Origin: an uncultured Flavobacterium sp.
GTDB taxonomy: Bacteria > Bacteroidota > Bacteroidia > Flavobacteriales > Flavobacteriaceae
Length of the DNA stretch: 18,182 nucleotides
Reading direction: 5' to 3'
NCBI RefSeq assembly: GCF_946481155.1
Contig: NZ_CAMLMK010000061.1
Span: 1-18,182, forward strand
Under the pieces are notes generated by a model. It saw only the letters and a program-made list of their open reading frames with translations. It made no database searches and was not told where the DNA came from. The position numbers and the translations under genes are program-made. Positions 1 through 6,120 of the stretch are shown in pieces. How positions within the stretch are numbered: position 1 is the first letter of the stretch; the number at the start of each line of letters is the position of its first letter.

Positions 1-46
1 ATTAAAAATTTTCCACTTTCGACCTTCAAACTTTAAGACCTATAAA

Positions 47-1003
47 ATGAAAGTAACGCAACATATAGAAAACGCCAACGGAAACTCACTTTTTTCCTTT
101 GAGATTTTGCCGCCTTTAAAAGGACAGAACATCCAGTGCATATTCGACAATATTGAGCCTTTGATGGAATTCAAGCCGCCTTTTATTGATGTGACTTACC
201 ATCGCGAGGAATACGAATACAAAGAGCTTGCGAACGGATTACTGGAAAAGAAAATCGTAAAAAAACGTCCGGGAACGGTGGGTATTTGTTCGGCAATTCA
301 GAATAAGTACCAGGTCGATGCCATTCCGCATATATTATGCGGCGGTTTTACCAAAGAAGATACCGAAAACTTCCTGATTGATATGGATTTCCTTGGGATA
401 GACAATGTTGTTGCCCTTCGCGGTGATGCAGTGAAAAGCGAAATTTATTTCAAGCCCGAAAAAGAAGGGAATTGCTATGCCTCCGAATTGGTAACACAAA
501 TCAATAACCTGAACAACGGAGTTTATCTCGATGCCGATTTGCAGAATACCAACAAAACCAATTTCTGTGTAGGTGTAGCCGGTTATCCCGAAAAGCACAT
601 GGAAGCGCCAAGTCCGGACAGCGATATCTATTTCCTGAAGCAAAAAATAAAAAACGGCGCCGATTATATCATCACGCAGATGTTTTTTGACAATCAGAAA
701 TATTTCGATTTTGTTGCCAAATGCAGAGCTGCGGGGATTACAGTGCCGATTATTCCAGGATTAAAGCCGATTTCCACCAAGAAGCAACTGAACCTGATTC
801 CGCACCGCTTTAAAGTGGATTTGCCCGATGACTTAATCATGGAAGTGGTGAAAGCGAAAGATAATGAAGCAGTAAAGCAAATCGGAATTGACTGGTGCAT
901 CGCCCAAAGCAAGGAGTTGGCGAAAGCAGGTATTCCGGTACTGCATTATTATTCAATGGGGAAATCAGACAACATCAAAGCAATCGCCAGCGAAGTTTTC
1001 TAA
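47..1003 (+). CDS. metF: 5,10-methylenetetrahydrofolate reductase (MetF)
   Basis: This cytosolic flavoenzyme reduces 5,10-methylene-THF to 5-methyl-THF, the methyl donor for methionine synthase. The 318-residue protein has the family layout of a TIM barrel. The N-terminal FEILPP (18-23) matches the FEFFPP motif, whose Glu (here E19) is catalytic in E. coli MetF. The segment VVALRGD (121-127) ends in the Asp that contacts FAD and folate. GVAGYPEKH and the later ITQMFFDN are also diagnostic. It is slightly longer than E. coli MetF (296 aa). The ATG follows an A-rich stretch with no clear Shine-Dalgarno site. The 46 nt upstream hold no recognisable gene or promoter, so it may be the last gene of a methionine operon that begins outside the window (inference). 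A strong terminator follows at 1035. Confidence 0.96.
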   Translation: MKVTQHIENANGNSLFSFEILPPLKGQNIQCIFDNIEPLMEFKPPFIDVTYHREEYEYKELANGLLEKKIVKKRPGTVGICSAIQNKYQVDAIPHILCGGFTKEDTENFLIDMDFLGIDNVVALRGDAVKSEIYFKPEKEGNCYASELVTQINNLNNGVYLDADLQNTNKTNFCVGVAGYPEKHMEAPSPDSDIYFLKQKIKNGADYIITQMFFDNQKYFDFVAKCRAAGITVPIIPGLKPISTKKQLNLIPHRFKVDLPDDLIMEVVKAKDNEAVKQIGIDWCIAQSKELAKAGIPVLHYYSMGKSDNIKAIASEVF

Positions 1004-1034
1004 AATATACATGCCTAATACAACCACAACTACC

Positions 1035-1069
1035 AACCTGCAGGATTTCTGAAATACTGCAGGTTTTTT
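1035..1069 (+). terminator. Intrinsic terminator after metF
   Basis: A perfect 9-bp stem (AACCTGCAG at 1035-1043 with CTGCAGGTT at 1057-1065) encloses a 13-nt loop and runs into six Ts (1064-1069). It lies 32 nt after the metF stop codon and closes that transcription unit. Confidence 0.88.
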
Positions 1070-1133
1070 CATTTTCCTGCATAAAAAAGGATTAGCTATC
1101 TAGTTCTAATTGCAGTGTAAATCAAATTGTTAT

Positions 1134-1161
1134 GAGATTGCCGCGCAAGCTCGCAATGACA
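1134..1161. repeat. REP-like imperfect palindromic repeat
   Basis: The 28-nt segment starts GAGATTGC and ends GCAATGACA, with inverted arms ATTGC (1137-1141) and GCAAT (1153-1157) around a GC-rich core. Read on the minus strand it begins TGTCATTGCGAGC and ends GGCAATCTC, which matches a type of dispersed intergenic repeat I recall from many bacterial genomes. Its GC content stands out in this AT-rich gap. Only one copy lies in the window, so its repetitive nature is inferred from recalled similarity. The rest of the 1070-1228 gap holds only the promoter box at 1202. Confidence 0.5.
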
Positions 1162-1201
1162 GATTACATTACAAACCATTAGCTTCAATAAAATATTCTG
1201 T

Positions 1202-1209
1202 TATATTTG
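1202..1209 (+). promoter_or_regulatory. Candidate -7 promoter box (TATATTTG)
   Basis: TATATTTG fits the Bacteroidota -7 consensus TAnnTTTG and lies 19 nt upstream of the ATG at 1229. No convincing TTG -33 element is seen at the expected spacing. It would drive the lipid A deacylase/DUF2807 pair. Confidence 0.55.
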
Positions 1210-1228
1210 CCTGATTTTCAAAACTAAA

Positions 1229-2320
1229 ATGCGATTACTAACCTACATCTTACTTGCTTTCTCCGTTTCCACGCTGGCTCAGGAAAATAATCCGGGACAG
1301 TATTCCGTGGATGTGCAGTATTTCTACGGAAGTATTTTGCCGCATCACACTAACATCCTGCATTTGATTAAAGGCCATCCGGAGGGAACAGTAGTAAGTT
1401 TCAACCGAAAGACTTTCGGCGCGGAAAAATGGGAAGCGTGGTACAATTACCCGGATTACGGACTGTCATTTCAATATCAGAATAACAAAAACCCGGAATT
1501 AGGAGATTTGTATGGATTATACGGGCATTTTAATTTTTATTTTCTGAACCGTAGAGTGCAGTTGCGCGTAGGACAGGGCGTTGCTTACAATACCAATCCT
1601 TATGACCGGGAAACAAATTATCGAAACTTAGCTTACGGGGTACGTTATATGCCCTCAACGTATTTTATGCTGAATTATCACAAACCGAATATCTGGAAAG
1701 GATTTGGGATCCAGGCGGGAGTGAATTTTGTGCATCATTCGAATGCCAATATGAAATCGCCAAATACCAGCACAAATACGATAGCTTTCAACATCGGATT
1801 GAATTATGATATAGTAACAAAAGATTCCCTGAAATACATCAGCCATCCGAAGGAAAAATTCACCGAGCCCATCCGCTACAATCTGGTTTTCCGAAGCGGC
1901 GTGAATGAAAGTGATGTGGTTAACAGCGGCCAATTTCCTTTTTATGTTGCTTCTGCTTATGCGGATAAGCGTCTTAACAGAAAGAGCGCCGTTCAAATAG
2001 GTACCGATATTTTTTGGATGTTGTATATGAAAGAGTATATTCGTTATCAGGCAATTGCGTATTACGAAAACAATTATGACGGTAACGCCGATTACAGAAG
2101 GATTGGTGTTTTTGTTGGACATGAACTGTTTCTGAACAAACTGGCGATCGATACGCAAATGGGGTACTATGCCTACGATCCGTCGCATAAATTTGGTTCA
2201 TTATACCAGCGATTGGGCGCAAAATATTATATAACTAAAAATGTTTCGGCAGGAGTAAGCCTGAAAACTCATATTTCCCGAGCTGAAGCATTAGAATTTT
2301 GTTTAGGAGTGCGATTATGA
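1229..2320 (+). CDS. Acyloxyacyl hydrolase / PagL-like lipid A deacylase
   Basis: This is a predicted outer-membrane beta-barrel hydrolase of the PagL/acyloxyacyl hydrolase family (PF09411 type), which removes ester-linked acyl chains from lipid A. The 363-residue protein starts with a Sec signal peptide (MRLLTYILLAFSVSTLAQ). The rest alternates aromatic and polar residues in barrel-like strands. The diagnostic motif HHSNANMKSPN (169-179) contains the His-x-Ser pair (H169, S171) that is catalytic in Pseudomonas PagL. PagL has its catalytic Glu 12 residues after the Ser; here that position is N183, so the acid residue may lie elsewhere or activity may differ. The protein is about twice the length of Pseudomonas PagL, as is common in Bacteroidota. 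Its stop overlaps the next gene by 4 nt, so the two are very likely cotranscribed and translationally coupled. Confidence 0.8.
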   Translation: MRLLTYILLAFSVSTLAQENNPGQYSVDVQYFYGSILPHHTNILHLIKGHPEGTVVSFNRKTFGAEKWEAWYNYPDYGLSFQYQNNKNPELGDLYGLYGHFNFYFLNRRVQLRVGQGVAYNTNPYDRETNYRNLAYGVRYMPSTYFMLNYHKPNIWKGFGIQAGVNFVHHSNANMKSPNTSTNTIAFNIGLNYDIVTKDSLKYISHPKEKFTEPIRYNLVFRSGVNESDVVNSGQFPFYVASAYADKRLNRKSAVQIGTDIFWMLYMKEYIRYQAIAYYENNYDGNADYRRIGVFVGHELFLNKLAIDTQMGYYAYDPSHKFGSLYQRLGAKYYITKNVSAGVSLKTHISRAEALEFCLGVRL

Positions 2321-3057
2321 GAGCAAAATTAGTTTCATGTTTAGCGGTGCTGTTGCTTTTGGTTTCCTGTGATTCCGAGATTATTCCGGGTTGCTACAGA
2401 GAGCCGGGTGCGACAATTTCACGTATTGATGCTGTTGCGGCGTTTAACCAGATTAATATTGGTGAAGGCGTGCAATTGGTAATAAAACAAGGTGTCACAG
2501 CAGAAGTGAAAGTGGAAACAGGCGAAAATATAATTGATGAAGTTTCCACCGAAGTAACCGATGGGGTGTTGTATATAAAAAATGATCTGCAATGCAGTTT
2601 AGGAACTACAATTCCCGCAAAAGTTACCATAACGGCACCGGATATCACCAAAATTTATTCGTCTTCACAGTATGACGTGGTTTCGGAAGGGGTGCTGAAT
2701 TTCCCATATCTGAATCTGCAGCAGGGTTTATTCGGGAAAACGGCCTCCAATATTTTCGACTTGCAGGTGAATTGCCTTGATCTGGTAGTGGAAAATAACA
2801 ATACTACAATTTTCAGGATTAAGGGCATTACCAATTCCCTGAATGTTTCTTTTTATGCCGGTGACTCACGTTTTGAAGGCGCCAATCTTATTGTTCAGGA
2901 TGTGGTAATTTTTCAGCGCAGTTCTAATGATATGATCCTGAAACCACTCAATAAGATTGAAGGAAATATCTACAGCAACGGAAATGTGATCCTTTTGAAT
3001 CATCCGCCTGTAGTGAATGTTACCCAGCATTATACAGGGCATATTGTTTACCAGTAA
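2317..3057 (+). CDS. DUF2807 (head GIN domain) lipoprotein
   Basis: This is a predicted envelope lipoprotein of unknown function. The signal peptide ends in a lipobox (LLVSC, lipidated Cys at residue 18) and is followed by acidic residues. The mature part matches the DUF2807/putative auto-transporter adhesin (head GIN) pattern: FNQINIGEGVQLVIKQG (about residues 44-60), then EVKVETGENIIDEV and DGVLYIKN. The family probably folds as a repetitive beta-helix-like structure. I chose the ATG at 2317 over an in-frame TTG at 2299 for three reasons: it overlaps the upstream stop as ATGA, it gives a proper lipoprotein signal, and it has an AGGAG Shine-Dalgarno site (2305-2309), which is unusual here. 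Only 2 nt separate its stop from the convergent gldA stop. Overlap with the lipid A deacylase suggests a shared envelope role. Confidence 0.82.
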   Translation: MRAKLVSCLAVLLLLVSCDSEIIPGCYREPGATISRIDAVAAFNQINIGEGVQLVIKQGVTAEVKVETGENIIDEVSTEVTDGVLYIKNDLQCSLGTTIPAKVTITAPDITKIYSSSQYDVVSEGVLNFPYLNLQQGLFGKTASNIFDLQVNCLDLVVENNNTTIFRIKGITNSLNVSFYAGDSRFEGANLIVQDVVIFQRSSNDMILKPLNKIEGNIYSNGNVILLNHPPVVNVTQHYTGHIVYQ

Positions 3058-3059
3058 AT

Positions 3060-3959
3060 TTATTTCTTTGTTTTTTCCCTGAAAATCTGTTCAAGGTTTT
3101 TGCTTTTCAGAGTAAGCTGAAGCGTTCTGTAGCCATTATCTTGAGCAAAATCAAATACGTTCGGACGCATATCGTCGTTAGTTTCGAAGCGAAGATCCCA
3201 AATGTTATTTTGGATGTTTTTATAAGCTTTGATTTGCGGAATAGTAGCTAATAATTCTTCTGAAATTACTTTATCAAATTCCACTTCAATAACCTGCTCT
3301 ACAATATCGGAAACCAGGTTGTCCAATTTCTTGTCGGTAACGATTTTCCCGTTATTGATGATGATTACGCGGTCGCAAATCGCTTCCACTTCCTGCATGA
3401 TGTGTGTGGAAAGGAAAACGGTTTTGTCTTTTCCGATGTTTCGGATTAAATCACGAATCTCCACCAGCTGGTTCGGATCCAAACCTGTGGTAGGCTCATC
3501 CAAAATCAGTACGTCAGGATTATGCAGCAAGGCGGTTGCCAATCCAACACGCTGGCGATATCCTTTCGATAATTCACCTATTTTCTTATGGCTTTCCGGA
3601 GTCAGGCCTGTTAGCGCAATTACTTCATCAATACGCGATTTGGCTACTTTATAAACATCAGCATTAAAAGCCAGGTACTCACGAACATACAAATCCAGGT
3701 ATAGCGGATTATGTTCCGGAAGATAACCAACTGATTTTTGTACGTCCTTTTGCGATTGCGCAACATTATGTCCGTTTACTGAAGCAGTTCCTTCATCGGC
3801 AGTGATAAAAGTCGTCAGGATTTTCATTAAAGTCGATTTTCCGGCGCCATTCGGACCAAGAAAACCAACGATTTCGCCCTTCTTTACTGAAAAAGAGACA
3901 TTATCCAGTGCTTTTTGCTCTCCGTAATTTTTTGAAATATTCTGAACTTCGATTGACAT
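3060..3959 (-). CDS. gldA: GldA, gliding motility ABC transporter ATP-binding subunit
   Basis: This is the ATPase subunit of an ABC-2 type transporter. In Flavobacterium johnsoniae GldA is associated with the membrane proteins GldF and GldG and was identified as a gliding motility gene. The 299-residue protein has Walker A GPNGAGKST (35-43), signature LSKGYRQR (130-137), Walker B with D154-E155, and the switch His H186 in STHIM. The Q-loop region reads GYLPEHNPLY, a form seen in this subfamily. A C-terminal extension of about 90 residues follows the nucleotide-binding domain. An in-frame ATG at 4157 would add 66 residues but overlaps the divergent M28 gene; the start at 3959 gives the family N terminus MSIEVQNISKNYG. 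gldF and gldG are not in the window, which matches the separate location of gldA I recall in F. johnsoniae. Confidence 0.9.
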   Translation of the reverse strand: MSIEVQNISKNYGEQKALDNVSFSVKKGEIVGFLGPNGAGKSTLMKILTTFITADEGTASVNGHNVAQSQKDVQKSVGYLPEHNPLYLDLYVREYLAFNADVYKVAKSRIDEVIALTGLTPESHKKIGELSKGYRQRVGLATALLHNPDVLILDEPTTGLDPNQLVEIRDLIRNIGKDKTVFLSTHIMQEVEAICDRVIIINNGKIVTDKKLDNLVSDIVEQVIEVEFDKVISEELLATIPQIKAYKNIQNNIWDLRFETNDDMRPNVFDFAQDNGYRTLQLTLKSKNLEQIFREKTKK

Positions 3960-3975
3960 AATTCCTGATTTGAAG

Positions 3976-3983
3976 CAAAAGTA
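3976..3983 (-). promoter_or_regulatory. Candidate -7 promoter box for gldA
   Basis: On the minus strand this reads TACTTTTG, a match to TAnnTTTG, 16 nt upstream of the gldA ATG. The implied 5' UTR would be only about 10 nt. No clear -33 element is seen. I found no exact box for the divergent M28 gene in the rest of 3960-4085. Confidence 0.45.
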
Positions 3984-4085
3984 GAAAAATAAATTAATTA
4001 AATTATTTTTAGTTCGTAATCCTATATTCTTAAATTTACAGAAAACTCTTAATTGTACTACCTTACACACAAATAACAGCAAATT

Positions 4086-5009
4086 ATGAACAAAACCATT
4101 CTTATTCTTCTCCTGATCGGACAATTTGCCTTTGCACAGAAAACTGCAGTCATTCAAAAGAAAGAAGTTACCCGAATCGAAAACGAACTGGCTTCCGACA
4201 AAATGCAGGGCAGGGAAATTTTTATGCCTGGAATTGAATTAGCATCAGCTTTTATTGAAAAAGAATTCCAAAAAGCAGGACTTTCCTATTATCAGGATCT
4301 GAAAAGCTACCGCCAGGAGTTTACCGTGGAAGGGAAAAAGGCAAATAACGTGATCGGGATGCTGCGCGGGAAATCAAAACCGGATGAGTATGTGATTTTT
4401 TCAGCACATTATGATCATTTGGGAATGAAAGCGGATGGAAAAGATAAAATCTATAACGGAGCCAATGATGATGCATCGGGAACCACTGCGGTAATGGCTT
4501 TGGCAAAATATTTTAAGGAGATGAACCAGAATGAGCGCTCGATTATTTTTGTGGCGTTTACCGGTGAGGAAGTCGGCGGTTTTGGCTCAAGATATTTTTC
4601 GAAAAGCATTGATCCTGATAAAGTTGTAGCCATGTTCAACATCGAAATGATCGGGACAGAAAGCAAATGGGGCAAGAATTCGGCTTACATTACAGGATAC
4701 GATAAATCCGATTTTGGTGATATCCTTCAGAAGAATTTAAAAGGTTCAGGCTTTACTTTTAACCCGGATCCCTATCCACAACAAAAGTTGTTTTACCGTT
4801 CGGACAATGCAACTTTGGCGGCTCTAGGCGTACCGGCACATACGATTTCAACCTCAAAAATGGATTCAGAAGCTCACTATCACAACGTAAGCGATGAGGT
4901 TTGCACCCTCGATCTGGAAAATATGACCGAAATAATCAAATCGATTGCCATCAGTTCGCAAAGTATTATCAATGGGACAGATACGCCTTCAAGAGTGAAA
5001 AAAAGATAA
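4086..5009 (+). CDS. Secreted M28-family zinc aminopeptidase
   Basis: This is a predicted exported metallopeptidase of family M28. The 307-residue protein begins with a Sec signal peptide (MNKTILILLLIGQFAFAQ, cleavage after AFA or AQ). The zinc-binding set is visible in order: H108 and D110 in SAHYDHLG, bridging D128 in NGANDDASG, the Glu pair E161-E162 in FTGEEVGG, the NIEMIG motif with E187, and a C-terminal His in SEAHYHNVSDE (264/266). The fourth metal ligand is more often Asp (NxDMIG); here it is Glu, which still can ligate zinc. There is no PA domain and no T9SS C-terminal sorting domain, so the protein is probably periplasmic. The gene stands alone: divergent from gldA and followed by a 217-nt AT-rich gap before pheA. 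Confidence 0.88.
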   Translation: MNKTILILLLIGQFAFAQKTAVIQKKEVTRIENELASDKMQGREIFMPGIELASAFIEKEFQKAGLSYYQDLKSYRQEFTVEGKKANNVIGMLRGKSKPDEYVIFSAHYDHLGMKADGKDKIYNGANDDASGTTAVMALAKYFKEMNQNERSIIFVAFTGEEVGGFGSRYFSKSIDPDKVVAMFNIEMIGTESKWGKNSAYITGYDKSDFGDILQKNLKGSGFTFNPDPYPQQKLFYRSDNATLAALGVPAHTISTSKMDSEAHYHNVSDEVCTLDLENMTEIIKSIAISSQSIINGTDTPSRVKKR

Positions 5010-5019
5010 AGAATCGCGA

Positions 5020-5079
5020 TTTTTAAAGATTTTTTTTCCGAAAAACATACGTAATTAAAGTTTTTAAAGATTTTTTTTC
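5020..5079 (+). repeat. Two direct 19-nt AT-rich repeats
   Basis: The 19-mer TTTTTAAAGATTTTTTTTC occurs at 5020-5038 and again, identically, at 5061-5079, 41 nt apart start to start. Both copies lie between the M28 stop and the promoter of the aromatic operon. The sequence is low in complexity, so a role (UP-like element, weak T-tract terminator or regulator site) is only a possibility. Confidence 0.6.
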
Positions 5080-5109
5080 TAAAAAATGATTTTCATAACA
5101 TTTTTTTAG

Positions 5110-5117
5110 TAGTTTTG
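5110..5117 (+). promoter_or_regulatory. Candidate -7 promoter box of the aromatic operon
   Basis: TAGTTTTG matches TAnnTTTG and lies 25 nt upstream of the leader-peptide ATG, which would place the transcription start near 5122-5126 and give a short 5' leader. The -33 region is AT-rich without an exact TTG. Confidence 0.55.
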
Positions 5118-5142
5118 TCTCAAATCACTGTACATAAAAACA

Positions 5143-5226
5143 ATGAACACGAATAACCAATTTTTTAGCAACAATTCTTTTTATTTCTATTGGAAAATGG
5201 AAAGGGATTGTCGTATGGTTATTTAA
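5143..5226 (+). CDS. Aromatic-rich attenuator leader peptide
   Basis: This 27-codon ORF has an ATG start and TAA stop and contains Phe-Phe (codons 7-8) and the run FYFYW (codons 13-17): four Phe, two Tyr and one Trp. It sits between the operon promoter box and an intrinsic terminator ahead of pheA, and its codons overlap one arm of an RNA hairpin. This is the hallmark of a leader peptide for ribosome-mediated attenuation: ribosomes should stall at the Phe/Tyr codons when charged tRNA is scarce. The start has an A-rich upstream (ACATAAAAACA) without a Shine-Dalgarno site, like its neighbours. The peptide itself probably has no function after translation. I know of no named family for it. Confidence 0.82.
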   Translation: MNTNNQFFSNNSFYFYWKMERDCRMVI

Positions 5227-5286
5227 TTGAAAAATAAATATAATTATCACAAATACAATCCCGATGTTTCATCGGGATTTTTTTTT
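5171..5286 (+). promoter_or_regulatory. Transcription attenuator of the pheA operon
   Basis: Three competing pairings can be drawn by eye. The 1:2 hairpin pairs 5171-5182 with 5200-5211 (12 contiguous pairs, three of them G-U), inside the leader ORF. The 2:3 antiterminator pairs 5204-5211 with 5255-5262 (GGGATTGT with ACAATCCC, 8 Watson-Crick pairs). The 3:4 terminator pairs 5257-5266 with 5270-5279. Arm 2 is shared by the first two and arm 3 by the last two, so they exclude each other. A ribosome stalled on the Phe/Tyr codons would cover arm 1, leaving arm 2 to form the antiterminator and allow transcription of pheA. A ribosome reaching the stop would cover part of arm 2 and let the terminator form. 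The structure is seen in the sequence; the mechanism is inferred from enterobacterial precedent. Confidence 0.82.
5257..5286 (+). terminator. Attenuator terminator before pheA
   Basis: A perfect 10-bp stem (5257-5266 with 5270-5279, core ATCCCGATG/CATCGGGAT) closes a TTT loop and leads into nine Ts (5278-5286). It ends only 6 nt before the pheA ATG, between leader peptide and structural gene, so it is an attenuator rather than an end-of-gene terminator. Confidence 0.9.
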
Positions 5287-5292
5287 GCACCT

Positions 5293-6120
5293 ATGGAAAC
5301 AAAAATAGCTATTCAGGGAATTCAGGGATCCTTTCATCATCAGGTGGCTGCTGCCTGTTTTGACGATAAAACTACATTGGACGAATGCATGTCGTTTGAA
5401 ACTTTAGTAACCAGTCTTAAGGAAAACAAAGCTCAAAAAGGCATTATGGCTTTGGAGAATTCTATTGCCGGCTCGATAATTCCGAATTATGCCCTGATTG
5501 ACAATAACAATCTGCACATCATAGGGGAATACTATCTTGATATTCACATGAACCTGATGGTTTTAAAAGGTCAGAAGATCGAAGATATCAAGGAAGTGCA
5601 CTCTCACCCGATTGCCCTACTGCAATGTGCTGTTTTTTTTAAGCAATACCCGCACATTAAACTGGTTGAAAGTGGCGATACCGCTGAAACTGCCCGACGA
5701 ATTAAGGAAGGGAATTTATTGGGAATCGGTGCAGTTGCTAGTCCTATAGCTGCAAAAATGTATGATTTGGATATCATTGCCGCAGGAATTCATACCATAA
5801 AGAGCAACAAGACGAGATTTGTGATTGTTAAGACGGAAAGCAAAGAGCTCCCGAAAGAAGAAATCAACAAAGCCTCAATAAAATTTGAATTGGACGACAC
5901 ACCGGGAAGTTTGGCGACGGTATTGAATGTGATGAATAATTGCAAATTGAATTTAACCAAAATCCAGTCGATGCCCATTATCGAAACGCCATTTCAGTAT
6001 TCATTTTTTGTTGATGTGGTTTTTACAAAATACAAGCATTATGAAAAGGCAAAGAAAATATTAGAACTGATGACAACACATTTTAAAGTTTTAGGTGAAT
6101 ACAAAAACGGAAAATTATGA
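5293..6120 (+). CDS. pheA: Prephenate dehydratase (monofunctional, with ACT domain)
   Basis: The enzyme decarboxylates and dehydrates prephenate to phenylpyruvate, the committed step to phenylalanine. The 275-residue protein has the periplasmic-binding-like catalytic domain, with ALENS (53-57) and the catalytic T-R-F motif (174-176). A C-terminal ACT domain (about 196-270) carries FELDDTPGSLATVLNV and LTKIQSMP, the latter matching the LTKIESRP Phe-binding motif; Phe feedback inhibition is therefore expected. There is no chorismate mutase domain; that activity is on the DAHP synthase fusion downstream. An in-frame TTG at 5227 would extend the ORF by 22 residues through the terminator hairpin; the ATG at 5293 is clearly the start. 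Expression is likely controlled by the attenuator. The last 4 nt overlap the aminotransferase start (ATGA). Confidence 0.95.
   Translation: METKIAIQGIQGSFHHQVAAACFDDKTTLDECMSFETLVTSLKENKAQKGIMALENSIAGSIIPNYALIDNNNLHIIGEYYLDIHMNLMVLKGQKIEDIKEVHSHPIALLQCAVFFKQYPHIKLVESGDTAETARRIKEGNLLGIGAVASPIAAKMYDLDIIAAGIHTIKSNKTRFVIVKTESKELPKEEINKASIKFELDDTPGSLATVLNVMNNCKLNLTKIQSMPIIETPFQYSFFVDVVFTKYKHYEKAKKILELMTTHFKVLGEYKNGKL

Noticed and set aside
1004..1228. Riboswitch or small RNA in the metF downstream gap
   Set aside because: Beyond the terminator, the REP-like element and a -7 box, I see no known riboswitch core or further stable structure.
1655..2222. Long antisense ORFs of 177 and 82 codons inside the lipid A deacylase gene
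   Set aside because: They are opposite a well-supported gene and have no recognisable domain or start context; other antisense and out-of-frame ORFs in the window were dropped for the same reason.
2299..2316. TTG start for the DUF2807 lipoprotein
   Set aside because: The ATG at 2317 has a Shine-Dalgarno site, a 4-nt ATGA overlap and a clean lipoprotein signal.
3960..4157. 66-residue N-terminal extension of GldA
   Set aside because: It overlaps the start of the divergent M28 gene and a candidate promoter, and the internal Met at 3959 gives the standard GldA start.
5227..5292. In-frame N-terminal extension of pheA from a TTG at 5227
   Set aside because: It would translate the terminator hairpin and T-tract into protein and adds residues without family similarity; the ATG at 5293 gives the normal prephenate dehydratase N terminus.
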